The position numbers and the translations under genes were made by a program. The notes below the pieces were generated by a model, which had not been told where the DNA came from, did no database searches, and saw nothing but the letters and a program-made list of their open reading frames with translations. A stretch of 44,949 nt of DNA, from positions 1 through 44,949 of the forward strand of contig CASFTW010000016.1 in NCBI GenBank assembly GCA_949297785.1. The letters run 5' to 3'. Below are positions 1 through 8,066 of the stretch, piece by piece. The DNA comes from an uncultured Spirochaetales bacterium. GTDB taxonomy: Bacteria; Spirochaetota; Spirochaetia; Sphaerochaetales; Sphaerochaetaceae. The stretch's first letter is position 1; each line of letters begins with the position of its first letter.

Positions 1-123
1 CCTGGTCTTTCTTCCAGTTCGTATTTCAGTATTGACAGAAGCCTCAAGCTTCTTTTACTTTCTCTCTTTTCCTTCGCTCATCAGTCTTTCAAAAATCTTT
101 TGCTCTCTTGCGAGTGCCTTGTC

Positions 124-153
124 AACTTAGCAGATTCTCCTGCCTACTGTCAA
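124..153 (-). promoter_or_regulatory. Leftward sigma-70-like promoter leaving the window
   Basis: On the minus strand TTGACA (153-148) and TAAGTT (129-124) are separated by 18 bases. Transcription would run left through about 115 bases with no open reading frame and off the window edge. A perfect -35 followed by a long purine-rich untranslated leader resembles promoters of rRNA or other stable RNAs; what lies beyond is not visible. A second TTGACA (125-120) lies just downstream on the same strand, but no convincing -10 follows it. Confidence 0.45.
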
Positions 154-310
154 GCCGTTTCACTTCTTTTTCTGAAGTTTTTCTAAAGTGCTTTTCCAGT
201 TTCAGCAGCTCTGCCTGAGCCAACAGAACGAGACATTACACCTTCTTCAGCCGAATGTAAATAGGGTTTTGAAAAAAAACTAAAAAATTTTTCCAAGCTG
301 TTTTTCCCGA

Positions 311-339
311 TTGACAAGAGGTTGTCTTTAGATTAAAAA
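311..339 (+). promoter_or_regulatory. Promoter of the MATE gene
   Basis: TTGACA (311-316), a 17-base spacer and TAAAAA (334-339). The predicted transcription start is about 4-6 bases before ATG 351 and no Shine-Dalgarno sequence precedes that ATG, so the mRNA is nearly leaderless. Confidence 0.6.
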
Positions 340-350
340 CGCATCTCGTT

Positions 351-1709
351 ATGGAAAAGAATATGACACAGGGCTCAGCCCTGAAACTGCTGATAGGTTT
401 CTCTCTGCCGCTGTTTCTCGGCAATCTGTTTCAGCAGGTTTACTCAATGGTCGACACAATAGTCGTCGGCCGTTTCGTGGGAGTGGATGCCCTTGCCGCA
501 CTTGGAGCCATCGGAGGATTCAGCTTCATGGTTGTAGGCTTTGCACAGGGACTCGGATGCGGCTTCGCAGTTCTCATCAGCCAGTGCTACGGAGCGAACG
601 ACCATGACAGGATGAGGAAATGCTATGCCATGAGCATTGTGGCGTCAACAGTTGTCGGCATAATAATATCCGCATTGTTCTTTGTCTTCTCCATGCCGCT
701 TCTCAAGCTTGTCAGAACACCGGAAAACATCATCGGCATGGCCAATGACTATATATCAATAATATATATCGGACTTCTTGCATCCATCTTCTACAACCTC
801 TTTTCCTCAATTCTGAGAGCGGTCGGCGACAGCAGGAGCCCTCTTCTGTTTCTGGTCATCTCATCTGTCCTGAATGTCGTCCTTGATCTGTTCTTCGTGC
901 TTGTGATTCCTCTTGCATGTGCAGGTGTGGCTATAGCCACAATTCTCTCACAGGCCATTTCTGCAGCTGTATCCTATGTATACATAGTGAAGAAATTTCC
1001 TATTTTCAAATTCAGGAAGAATGACTTCAAACTTGATTTCCACATCATCAGAATCCTGTTGAAAATCGGAATTCCGGGTGCAGTCCAGTTCTCCGTATGC
1101 GCTCTCGGAGTAATAATCGTCCAGATCGCCATCAACGATTTCGGCAGCAACATAATCGCTGCATATTCAATCGGCACGAAGATAGAAACGATCATGAGTC
1201 AGATGTTCACTGCCCTCGGCATGGCAATAAGCACGTACGCAGGACAGAATCTCGGAGCCGGTGAATACGAAAGAATAAAAAAAGGATTTGCAGTGTGTTT
1301 CGCACTTATCGTGCTGTGGTCACTCATCTCCTATATCCTTTCGTTCTTCATCACGGAACCGCTCGCCTACCTCTTCCTTGACAGACAGACATCGGGACAG
1401 GATGTAATTGACAATGCAATCATCTATGTCAGGACAGTAATCGTATTCTTCATACCGCTTGGCATGATCTTCCTTTTCAGAACCGGATGCCAGGGGCTCG
1501 GATCCGGTTCGATACCGATGATCAGCTCAATAACAGAACTGGGGGCAAGGACAATCGCGGCATTCACGCTTCCCTCAGTCTTCAGCTATCTAGGAATCTG
1601 CTATGCAAGCCCTGTCGCATGGGTATGCGCAGCAGTGATACTCCCAATCTGCTACGCAGTGCAGATGCACGGTATCAGGACAAAACTGAAGATACATCCG
1701 GCAGGATGA
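351..1709 (+). CDS. MATE family efflux transporter
   Basis: A 452-residue polytopic inner-membrane protein of the MATE (NorM/DinF-like) family, which exports cationic drugs or metabolites in exchange for Na+ or H+. It shows the usual two pseudo-symmetrical halves of six helices. The first half starts with the family-typical PLFLGNLFQQVYSMVDTIVVG (residues about 20-40) and contains the loop SQCYGAND; the second half contains the matching GAGEYERIKKGF loop. Length is normal. The start at 351 is preferred because a promoter abuts it; the in-frame ATG at 363 is an alternative. It stands alone, followed by a bidirectional terminator shared with the tRNA cluster. Substrate cannot be read from sequence. 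It is intact, unlike the second MATE gene of this window at 5817-8419. Confidence 0.93.
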   Translation: MEKNMTQGSALKLLIGFSLPLFLGNLFQQVYSMVDTIVVGRFVGVDALAALGAIGGFSFMVVGFAQGLGCGFAVLISQCYGANDHDRMRKCYAMSIVASTVVGIIISALFFVFSMPLLKLVRTPENIIGMANDYISIIYIGLLASIFYNLFSSILRAVGDSRSPLLFLVISSVLNVVLDLFFVLVIPLACAGVAIATILSQAISAAVSYVYIVKKFPIFKFRKNDFKLDFHIIRILLKIGIPGAVQFSVCALGVIIVQIAINDFGSNIIAAYSIGTKIETIMSQMFTALGMAISTYAGQNLGAGEYERIKKGFAVCFALIVLWSLISYILSFFITEPLAYLFLDRQTSGQDVIDNAIIYVRTVIVFFIPLGMIFLFRTGCQGLGSGSIPMISSITELGARTIAAFTLPSVFSYLGICYASPVAWVCAAVILPICYAVQMHGIRTKLKIHPAG

Positions 1710-1759
1710 TCTGTCTGAAGACAGACCGGAATTCAAGAATGTTCAACATCATCCAAACA

Positions 1760-1795
1760 TAAAACAAAGGCTTCCGTTTCCGGAAGCTCTTTTGT
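1760..1795. terminator. Bidirectional rho-independent terminator
   Basis: A perfect 7-bp stem (GCTTCCG, 1770-1776, with CGGAAGC, 1781-1787) closes a four-base loop, GAAA on the minus strand. A T-rich run follows in both directions. It lies between the end of the MATE gene and the 3' end of the tRNA cluster, so it probably ends both transcripts. Confidence 0.75.
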
Positions 1796-1867
1796 CATCT
1801 CCGAGGGGAATTGAACCCCTGTTACCGGGATGAAAACCCGATGTACTAACCACTATACGACGGAGAC
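1796..1867 (-). tRNA. tRNA-Glu (anticodon TTC), distal copy
   Basis: The minus strand folds as a 72-nt tRNA. The acceptor stem GTCTCCG pairs with CGGAGAT, with a G1-T72 wobble. The D arm contains TAGTGGTTAG, the anticodon loop is TTTTCAT with anticodon TTC, and the T arm is GGGG-TTCAATT-CCCC. The discriminator base is G73 and CCA is not encoded. It is base-for-base identical to the neighbouring copy at 1874-1945. Confidence 0.93.
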
Positions 1868-1873
1868 ATGATA

Positions 1874-1945
1874 CATCTCCGAGGGGAATTGAACCCCTGT
1901 TACCGGGATGAAAACCCGATGTACTAACCACTATACGACGGAGAC
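1874..1945 (-). tRNA. tRNA-Glu (anticodon TTC), proximal copy
   Basis: Identical to the copy at 1796-1867 and separated from it by six bases. Same fold, anticodon TTC, CCA not encoded. It is the middle gene of a Lys-Glu-Glu cluster read leftward. Confidence 0.93.
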
Positions 1946-1970
1946 ATGATGTCAAAATAAAAATATTTCG

Positions 1971-2043
1971 TGAGCCACACTGGATTCGAACCAGTGACCC
2001 ACGCCTTAAAAGGGCGTTGCTCTACCGACTGAGCTAGTGGCCC
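1971..2043 (-). tRNA. tRNA-Lys (anticodon TTT)
   Basis: A 73-nt tRNA on the minus strand. Acceptor GGGCCAC pairs with GTGGCTC, with one G-T pair. The D arm is AGCTCAGTCGGTAGAGC, the anticodon loop is CTTTTAA with anticodon TTT, the T arm is CTGGTTCGAATCCAG and the discriminator is A73. CCA is not encoded. It is first in the leftward tRNA transcript. Confidence 0.95.
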
Positions 2044-2098
2044 GGTGCCGAAGCTCTGAACACAGTAATCTGCTGCAGAGTTCCATGCAACGGGCTTT

Positions 2099-2128
2099 AA
2101 TCTAGCAGATATTTCCTTTTAGTGTCAA
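2099..2128 (-). promoter_or_regulatory. Promoter of the tRNA-Lys-Glu-Glu cluster
   Basis: On the minus strand a perfect TTGACA (2128-2123), an 18-base spacer and TAGATT (2104-2099), about 55 bases upstream of the tRNA-Lys 5' end. Confidence 0.7.
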
Positions 2129-2161
2129 CCGAGTGGAATAACTTTTTAGCAGAAATTTTTC

Positions 2162-2189
2162 TTGACACAAATCAGAGTTTCTGTAAAAA
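2162..2189 (+). promoter_or_regulatory. Promoter of the aldehyde dehydrogenase gene
   Basis: TTGACA (2162-2167), a 16-base spacer and TAAAAA (2184-2189), ending nine bases before ATG 2199. There is no Shine-Dalgarno site; the transcript is predicted leaderless or nearly so. Confidence 0.6.
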
Positions 2190-2198
2190 ATACTGGCT

Positions 2199-3572
2199 AT
2201 GAATCAGGAATACCAGTCAATACGCGAAAAAATGCAGGATTATTATGACAGCGGAGCAACGCTTTCTTATGCATCAAGGAAAGCCGTGCTGCTGAAGCTG
2301 AGACAGACACTGAAGAAATGGGAAGGAAAGCTGAACGAGGCTGTCTTTCTAGATCTCAGCAAAACCGCATTCGAAAACTATGAAACGGAACTTGGTCTCA
2401 CATTGAGCGAGATCACACATACACTCAGGCATCTGAAAAAGTGGATGAAACCTGACAGGGTAAGCACACCGCTGGCCCATTTCCCCTCTTCTTCCTATAT
2501 TCTCAAGCAGCCGAAAGGGGTTGTCCTCATAATGAGTCCGTGGAACTACCCTCTTCTTCTTTCGCTCACGCCGCTTGTCGCAGCGCTGAGTGCGGGCTGC
2601 TGTGTGGTGCTCAAGCCGTCACGCTACAGTGAGAACACAAGCCGTGTGCTTAAAGATATGTTCGACAGTGAGTTCGATGAGCGTATTGTCAAGGTTTTTG
2701 AAGGCGGTCATGAAGCAAACACCCAGCTGCTTGAAATCAGATGGGATCATATATTTTTCACAGGAAGCCCGAATGTCGGTAAAGTCGTTATGCAGGCGGC
2801 CGCAAAAAATCTTACTCCGGTCACACTTGAACTTGGCGGGAAAAGTCCATGCATAGTTGACGGGACCACCAGTCTCAGGACTGCAGCAGTACGCCTTGCA
2901 TGGGGAAAGTTCCTCAATGCCGGACAGACCTGCGTTGCGCCGGACTATCTGCTTATAGACAGAAGATACAAGGATGCTTTCATTGAGGAACTCAGGAAAG
3001 CAGCAGACAGGCTGTACCCGGGCGGATGCAAAAACAGAGATCTGGGGAAAATAATCAACAGAAAGCATTTTGACCGTCTCTCCTGTCTGCTTGAAGGCCA
3101 GAAGATTGTCTATGGCGGAGAGAAAGATGAGAAAGCACTGAAGATTGCCCCGACAATACTTGATGATGTCTCTCCTGAAAGTCCGGTGATGAATGAGGAA
3201 ATATTCGGCCCGGTGCTTCCTGTCCTGACTTATGACAACTTCGATGATGCCATACGATTCATAAAGAAAAGGGAAAAGCCGCTTGCCCTGTATATCTTCT
3301 CAAAAGACAAGGCTCATATAAAGGCGGTGCAGGACGGCATCACATACGGCGGAGGATGTGTCAATGACACAGTGGTCCATCTTTCCAATCCGAACATGCC
3401 TTTCGGCGGTGTCGGATATTCCGGAATGGGCAGCTATCACGCAAAGCAGGGTTTTGACACCTTCACCCATGAGAAGAGCACCCTCACAAAGGCTCTGTGG
3501 CTCGATATCCCGGTTCGCTATGCACCTTATAATGATAAACTCGTAAAAATTCTGAAACTTCTTTTAAAATAA
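2199..3572 (+). CDS. Aldehyde dehydrogenase family protein, class-3-like
   Basis: A 457-residue NAD(P)-dependent aldehyde dehydrogenase oxidising an aldehyde to the acid. Visible landmarks are the substrate/oxyanion Asn in SPWNYP (about 116), the nucleotide-binding FFTGSPNVGK (about 187-195), the general base Glu in LELGGKSP (about 211) and the catalytic Cys in NAGQTC (about 245). EEIFGPVLPV and FGGVGYSGMG complete the fold. The short N-terminus and the hydrophobic Lys-rich C-terminus (LVKILKLLLK) match class 3 enzymes, which often act on fatty or aromatic aldehydes and can be membrane-associated; the actual substrate is not evident. It is followed after 10 bases by a probable lipoprotein gene with its own ribosome site, so the two form a small operon ending at the terminator at 4494. 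Confidence 0.92.
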   Translation: MNQEYQSIREKMQDYYDSGATLSYASRKAVLLKLRQTLKKWEGKLNEAVFLDLSKTAFENYETELGLTLSEITHTLRHLKKWMKPDRVSTPLAHFPSSSYILKQPKGVVLIMSPWNYPLLLSLTPLVAALSAGCCVVLKPSRYSENTSRVLKDMFDSEFDERIVKVFEGGHEANTQLLEIRWDHIFFTGSPNVGKVVMQAAAKNLTPVTLELGGKSPCIVDGTTSLRTAAVRLAWGKFLNAGQTCVAPDYLLIDRRYKDAFIEELRKAADRLYPGGCKNRDLGKIINRKHFDRLSCLLEGQKIVYGGEKDEKALKIAPTILDDVSPESPVMNEEIFGPVLPVLTYDNFDDAIRFIKKREKPLALYIFSKDKAHIKAVQDGITYGGGCVNDTVVHLSNPNMPFGGVGYSGMGSYHAKQGFDTFTHEKSTLTKALWLDIPVRYAPYNDKLVKILKLLLK

Positions 3573-3582
3573 TGGAGATCAC

Positions 3583-4482
3583 ATGAAAAAACTTGCATCC
3601 CTTCTTTTATCTATGGCTCTGGCTTCATGCCTCTGGGCCGCATTCAATCCTGAATACAGTGACTACCAGTTCTATAACCTTCAGGACTATGACACGGACA
3701 TGTCCTATCTTGAGGCCTGTCTCGCAGATGCCTCTGATGATGAGGAAAAAGCGGCAATCCTCTGGAGACAGGCAAGAACAGTCCTCACCATGACTGATGC
3801 AATCGACGAGGATGACGAAGATGCCCGTCTTGCAGGTTACGGAAAAGCCCAGAGTCTTGCCGAAGAATCAGTTGCCCTGTATGAGACAGCTGACGGCTAT
3901 CACTGGCTCAGCTCCGCAATCGGAAGGATCGGACAGGTGAACGGTCCGCTCAACAGTCTTTCAAAAGCAAAGCCGATGAGGGAATACATTGAAAAAGTTC
4001 AAAATGATTTCAATGCCGACATGTCTGATTCATGGTATGTCCTGGGACTGCTTTACAACCAGCTTCCCGGCGCGCCTCTCAGCTTCGGAAATGATGACTA
4101 TGCTATCAGCTATATGAGACGCTGTATTGACACACAGGATAACGTCAACAGGATGAACCTTACGAACTATCTTGAACTCGCACAGCAGCTTTACGACAGA
4201 AACTGGAAAGCCGACAAGAGAGCAAAGGAAGCTGACAAGATGCAGAAGGACTATAATGATGAAACAGTCCCGACAGAGAAGATGAAATACTACGAAGGCA
4301 GGGACGGAAGGAACACAAAGCCTTTCTACTCCACCGTTGCCATCAGCCAGATGAGCGACAGGCAGGAAGCCGCAATGCTCTGCCAGTATGCCATGGCTGT
4401 TTACGGCAGCAGAAGCAATCCTCTTCCTTCCGATACGGAAAAGTATAATGAGATTGTGGAATTCTACAACGAAATAACGTGA
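3583..4482 (+). CDS. TPR-like exported protein, possible lipoprotein
   Basis: A 299-residue protein starting with a basic N-terminus and hydrophobic stretch. The signal ends in LASC at residues 13-16, which fits a lipobox (lipidation at Cys16) as well as an ordinary signal peptide cut a few residues later. The mature part is rich in Ala, Asp, Tyr and Leu, with helical-repeat spacing such as AAILWRQARTVL, SLAEESVALYETADGYHWLSS and WYVLGLLYNQLPGAPLSFGN. These suggest tetratricopeptide-like repeats. I recognise no enzyme motif. It follows the aldehyde dehydrogenase by 10 bases, with GGAG about 8 bases before the ATG, so it is probably cotranscribed. A periplasmic or membrane-anchored scaffold role is inference only. 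Confidence 0.75.
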   Translation: MKKLASLLLSMALASCLWAAFNPEYSDYQFYNLQDYDTDMSYLEACLADASDDEEKAAILWRQARTVLTMTDAIDEDDEDARLAGYGKAQSLAEESVALYETADGYHWLSSAIGRIGQVNGPLNSLSKAKPMREYIEKVQNDFNADMSDSWYVLGLLYNQLPGAPLSFGNDDYAISYMRRCIDTQDNVNRMNLTNYLELAQQLYDRNWKADKRAKEADKMQKDYNDETVPTEKMKYYEGRDGRNTKPFYSTVAISQMSDRQEAAMLCQYAMAVYGSRSNPLPSDTEKYNEIVEFYNEIT

Positions 4483-4493
4483 ACAAATTCACG

Positions 4494-4523
4494 AAGAGGC
4501 CTTCGGGCCTCTTTAATTTTTTT
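4494..4523 (+). terminator. Rho-independent terminator
   Basis: A perfect 8-bp stem AAGAGGCC/GGCCTCTT closed by the very stable TTCG tetraloop, followed by TAATTTTTTT. It ends the aldehyde dehydrogenase/TPR operon. Confidence 0.92.
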
Positions 4524-4551
4524 CAAGAATAAGCAAAAATGTTTCATCGGT

Positions 4552-5826
4552 ATGAGAGAGTTGCGAATCGGCCATATATACTGGCCCATGCAGATAATAA
4601 GAGGCGTGCTGACAGGACTGCTTACAGGCCTTGTCATCAGTCTTTACTCTAAAGCCATCTTCATATTCACTGATCTCAACCAGACCTTCCCCTTCCTTGT
4701 GTTCCTTCTTCCTTACGGCGCGATTCTCACCCAGTACCTGTACAGCATATTCGGAGAACGCTACAGACGTTCAACCGTAAGTGCCATTGATGAAATAAAC
4801 AACCACCGCAGGGAAGACCGCAACTGGGCTGAAAGCCAGATTCCGGATGAAATCACGCCGACAATGGGACTTGTCGCATTTATCGGCGCATCGGTCACCC
4901 ATATAAGCGGAGCTGCAGGCGGAAAGGAAGGAGCAGGTGTCCAGCTGGGCCTTTCCTGTTCATCCGTGATAGAGAAGACAGAACGCTATTTTGCAAAGAA
5001 AATAAACAATGCATATGACGACAGAAGCGACTATTATCTGATGAGCGGTGCCGCTGCGGCTTTCGGAGCTCTTTTCAACGCCCCTATCGCAGGCGTTCTT
5101 TTCGGCACCCAGCTTGCAAGTCCGAAAGCAACCAGACTCGATGCATACCTCACATGCATCTGTTCAAGTTTCACGGCCGTCATCACCGGTCAGCTCACAG
5201 GATCGCATGTGATGCACATAGATCCTTTCACTCCTCTTGAAATCAATCTGTCCAATTTCATTCTCGTAATCCTGTTTGCAATACTGACCGGCCTTGCAAG
5301 CCGTGCTTTCTGCTTTATCCTCCATGCGATCAAGCATGTTCTTGACAGGAAAATCCACGACAGCATGCTGAGGGTGTTTTTCCCATCCATCATTCTTCTT
5401 GCACTTTCACTGTCATGTCTTGTTTTCAGCGGAAGAATTCCATATAACGGACTTGGAACCGATCTCATAAACACGGCAATAAACGGTGAAGCCCGGCTAG
5501 GAGACTTCATCATGAAATTCATCTTCATCGCACTGACATATTCATCAGGCTTCATCGGCGGCGAAGTTGTACCGCTCATGGTAACCGGTTCTCTTGCCGG
5601 ATGGCTGTTTGCCTCCCTCACAGGCGTTGACTGCGGTGCCTTTGCGGCTCTGGGCGCCATAGGGCTGCTGAGCGGCGGAACAAACCTCCCGCTCGTGTGT
5701 TTCATCCTGGGATTCGAACTTCTCCATTACAGCGAGCTGACACTGCTTTTCATCATGTGTTCGATTTCATTCATCGTCTCGGGAAGAAGCGGCATCTACA
5801 GCCACCAGAAACTGCCCTACCGCTGA
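4552..5826 (+). CDS. CLC family ion channel/antiporter, fluoride-type branch
   Basis: A 424-residue membrane protein of the CLC chloride channel/exchanger fold. The gating-glutamate motif reads GGKEGAGVQ (Glu126) and the second selectivity motif reads GFIGGEVVPLM. The first motif region (STVSAIDEINN) lacks the canonical GSGIP. The combination DEI-N, GKEG-x-x-VQ and G-GGEV-PL is what I associate with the CLC-F (EriC-F) branch, known to export fluoride in exchange for protons. Fluoride as substrate is inference. The gene stands alone after a terminator and no fluoride riboswitch is visible upstream. Its 3' end overlaps the end of the opposing MATE pseudogene by 10 bases. No clear Shine-Dalgarno precedes the ATG. 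Confidence 0.88.
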   Translation: MRELRIGHIYWPMQIIRGVLTGLLTGLVISLYSKAIFIFTDLNQTFPFLVFLLPYGAILTQYLYSIFGERYRRSTVSAIDEINNHRREDRNWAESQIPDEITPTMGLVAFIGASVTHISGAAGGKEGAGVQLGLSCSSVIEKTERYFAKKINNAYDDRSDYYLMSGAAAAFGALFNAPIAGVLFGTQLASPKATRLDAYLTCICSSFTAVITGQLTGSHVMHIDPFTPLEINLSNFILVILFAILTGLASRAFCFILHAIKHVLDRKIHDSMLRVFFPSIILLALSLSCLVFSGRIPYNGLGTDLINTAINGEARLGDFIMKFIFIALTYSSGFIGGEVVPLMVTGSLAGWLFASLTGVDCGAFAALGAIGLLSGGTNLPLVCFILGFELLHYSELTLLFIMCSISFIVSGRSGIYSHQKLPYR

Positions 5827-6515
5827 CACTTTTCCACTTTTCTGAAACGAATGAAATAAACAATAAGCTGGTAAATCCATGCAACGGCTTCGGCATAAGC
5901 GATTGTCATGTTGCCGAAAAACGGCTTCATGACATACGACATTATTATCCTGACAGTGAGGGAGGATATCCCCAGAAGACCGGATGCAAGCATGTCTCCC
6001 CTCCCTTCAATGAAACCGCGCAGTGCCATGCTGAGACCAAAAACCATATAGAATGTCGATAAGCCCCGGAAGAATGAACGGCCGATGAGAACGGTATCCC
6101 CGCTTAAGCCGAACATGGCAATCAGAGAAGAGCCGAATGTGAAAACCAGAAGCGTCAGGGCAAGCGATACACAAGCCATCAGCACAAGCCCCGCACGCAG
6201 AACATTCAATGCGCCCTGTCTGTCTCCCGAGCCTTCCCTCTGGGCCACAAGTGTCGAGATTCCCGACCCCAGATTAATTATCGGAAGCAGGATCACTGTG
6301 TCCACACGGTATGCCGTGGTGATCGCTGCAACTGTCTTTTCTCCGAAACCGTTCATAAAGCTCTGCAGCACGACATTTCCCGCTGATGTGATGCCGGACT
6401 GCACCGATGGCGGAAAACCGAAAACAGCACTCTTTTTCAGAGTGTGTGCATCAGCCGGTCTGCTGAAAAAACTGAAACGCAGATGAGGATGTTTCACCAC
6501 TGTGTAAATCACAAG
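5817..6515 (-). pseudogene. MATE transporter, C-terminal fragment of a disrupted gene
   Basis: About 230 codons encode the C-terminal half of a MATE exporter, from the segment VIYTVVKHPHLRF before helix 7 to the end. It includes FPPSVQSGITSAGN and the GSGISTLVAQREGSGDRQGA loop. The N-terminal 100 residues of the same gene lie at 8117-8419, and the tnpB element sits between. Aligned by eye with the intact MATE at 351-1709, roughly 100 residues (helices 3 to 6) are absent from both fragments. The disruption is therefore insertion plus loss of about 300 bases. A GTG at 6512 could start a shortened protein, but half a transporter is unlikely to work. Confidence 0.85.
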
Positions 6516-6620
6516 GTGAACTACTCCATCCTTCGCTAATGCTCAGAAGATGGAGCTTCCGGTCTCTTTCCCATCTCTGGGCGTTTCGCAGAATGCTTCC
6601 ATATCTCATACGAGGTATCA
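6496..6620 (-). ncRNA. Putative omega RNA of TnpB with guide
   Basis: In TnpB systems the guide RNA scaffold is made from the 3' end of tnpB through the right end of the element, and the guide is the flanking DNA. Here the tnpB 3' end runs into a hairpin (arms 6555-6549 and 6530-6524, CTCCATC/GATGGAG) and then TAGTTCAC ending at 6516. The next 20 bases, CTTGTGATTTACACAGTGGT, would be the guide; they are the MATE gene sequence. The 5' limit is a guess. Confidence 0.4.
6524..6555 (-). repeat. Right-end subterminal hairpin of the tnpB element
   Basis: Arms CTCCATC (minus, 6555-6549) and GATGGAG (6530-6524) extend by TTC/GAA with one bulged G. It includes the tnpB stop codon at 6538-6536. The GATGGAG core recurs in both left-end palindromes at 7924 and 8067. 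Confidence 0.6.
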
Positions 6621-7870
6621 AAGTCTGAAATCCGCTCCTCCGGAGTACGCTTGTATTCCGCAAGCGTGCAGGACATTTCATGCCTTCCTGCAAGTAGCAT
6701 TGTTTTCGCTGACTTCACATCACGATCTTCAGTATACCCACAACTGTTACAGATGAATGTCCTGTCAGATAGTGTGATGTCTTCTTTCAAGGCTCCACAC
6801 TGCGGACACATCCTTGTAGAAGGAAAGAATCTGTCGATGATGAGAACTGTATCGCTGGCTTTAAGCTTTGCCTTTATCGTTCCAAGTGCAGAAGATTGCA
6901 CCTGACGACCGAAAAGTCCCTTGTGCCATCCTTTTATGTTCTCATCCTGCATTACAATGAGGCTTCTTCCTTTTGTGATGTCATGGTATATCTTGTTTGC
7001 CTTGTCTTTTCTCTTATTGGCAAGTTTCTCGTATTCCCTTCTGATAAGATGTCTTGTAACATACCAGCCCCCGGAACCCTTCTTCTGTCTTGCAAGTTTC
7101 TTCTGCAATCCCTTAAGGCGTCCCTGTTCTCGGACCGTTATGTCATACTTCTCTCCTTCAGAGGTGGTTATTGTTGTCTTTATTCCGAAATCAAGCCCAA
7201 GGTCAGGCTTATTCTCTGAATGCATGTTGCCTTCATTCACTGGAACATAGCATGTGAGCATGAGATATATTCCTGACGGCTTCTTCACAAGCTTGGCATT
7301 TGCATATTCAGCACCATATGGAATCTGCTCCATGCCGAAGACCCGGATCGGCCTTTTGATTCCAGCGATATGAACTGTATTCTTATACTTTCCGTTCTTA
7401 TTTCCAGCGGAGCCATAGCAGATCCAGTGGGTATCCCTGTACTGGTTGAGATCAATGGAGTCGTAAGATGATCTGAACTTCAGCTTCCCGTTCTTCTTTC
7501 CTGTCTTATTCCGCTTTGCAGCAAGTGATGCCATGTCACGTTTCAGTGAGGAATACACCGACTGTATGAATTTCGCAGGCATCGTAAGATTACGGTTGAC
7601 TGTATTGCCATCCTTGTCGAGTGATGTGATGTCTCGTGTCTTCGTATCGAACGATTTGAATGTCTCTGTGTCAAGCGCAATGAGATGGTTGCATAGCCAC
7701 CTGCATTCGGTGAAGCATAGGAAGAGCTTGTTCTGTTCTGCCTTGTTCAGGCACTTGAGATCAAGCTTCATTTCTACGACAACAGGACGCATCGAGGCAT
7801 GACGGAGACGGGTGGCTTTACCGTTTTCCCTGATGGTTCTGTTCTTCTCCTTCCTTGCCTTGTCATCCAT
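6536..7870 (-). CDS. tnpB: RNA-guided endonuclease TnpB
   Basis: A 444-residue TnpB of the IS200/IS605 family, ancestors of Cas12, which uses an omega RNA to cut DNA next to a short target-adjacent motif. The RuvC acidic residues are all visible: Asp227 in LGLDFGIKTT, Glu310 in VMQDENIKGW, and Asp382/Asp384 in EDRDVKSA. The zinc ribbon has CPQCG (355, 358) and CNSCG (374, 377). In the last RuvC motif Lys replaces the more usual Asn (DxN to DVK). About 55 further residues follow as a C-terminal tail. The nuclease therefore looks intact although the host gene is broken. The start at 7870 has an extended -10 (TGATACAAT) six bases upstream and no Shine-Dalgarno site. Confidence 0.92.
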   Translation of the reverse strand: MDDKARKEKNRTIRENGKATRLRHASMRPVVVEMKLDLKCLNKAEQNKLFLCFTECRWLCNHLIALDTETFKSFDTKTRDITSLDKDGNTVNRNLTMPAKFIQSVYSSLKRDMASLAAKRNKTGKKNGKLKFRSSYDSIDLNQYRDTHWICYGSAGNKNGKYKNTVHIAGIKRPIRVFGMEQIPYGAEYANAKLVKKPSGIYLMLTCYVPVNEGNMHSENKPDLGLDFGIKTTITTSEGEKYDITVREQGRLKGLQKKLARQKKGSGGWYVTRHLIRREYEKLANKRKDKANKIYHDITKGRSLIVMQDENIKGWHKGLFGRQVQSSALGTIKAKLKASDTVLIIDRFFPSTRMCPQCGALKEDITLSDRTFICNSCGYTEDRDVKSAKTMLLAGRHEMSCTLAEYKRTPEERISDFDTSYEIWKHSAKRPEMGKRPEAPSSEH

Positions 7871-7876
7871 GTTTTC

Positions 7877-7885
7877 ATTGTATCA
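7877..7885 (-). promoter_or_regulatory. Extended -10 promoter of tnpB
   Basis: TGATACAAT on the minus strand (7885-7877), an extended -10, ends six bases before the tnpB ATG. No good -35 is visible 17 bases upstream. The transcript would be leaderless. Confidence 0.5.
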
Positions 7886-7923
7886 GATTTTTACTTTTTC
7901 CTGTACTCATTCCGTTCATTTTT

Positions 7924-7976
7924 CAGCAATTCATCTCCATCTTTCACTCTGCTTGGAAGATGGTGTCTTCTTGCTG
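7924..7976. repeat. Left-end palindrome 2 of the tnpB element
   Basis: A 53-base imperfect palindrome with outer arms CAGCAA/TTGCTG and inner arms CTCCATCTT/AAGATGGTG (8 of 9 pairs). It shares the blocks GCAATTCATCTCCA and TCYTCTTGC with the palindrome at 8067-8110. The second base pair of the outer stem is A-T here and G-C there, a compensated change. Confidence 0.65.
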
Positions 7977-8066
7977 GTGTGGGATAAAAAGCTATCAGAA
8001 TTTAACTCCGATTCCGACACTGGGAAGAGGAATTGTCATATTGAATTCTGCGTTGATCTTATCATT

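Noticed and set aside
236..424. A 62-residue leftward frame
   Set aside because: It overlaps the MATE start and promoter, has no ribosome site and no recognisable protein character.
1487..1762. A rightward frame over the end of the MATE gene
   Set aside because: It is out of frame with the clear MATE coding sequence and runs into the terminator region.
1749..1955. A leftward frame across both tRNA-Glu genes
   Set aside because: Its repeated peptide comes only from translating the duplicated tRNA.
4483..4551. Fluoride riboswitch upstream of the CLC gene
   Set aside because: The gap holds only the terminator of the previous operon.
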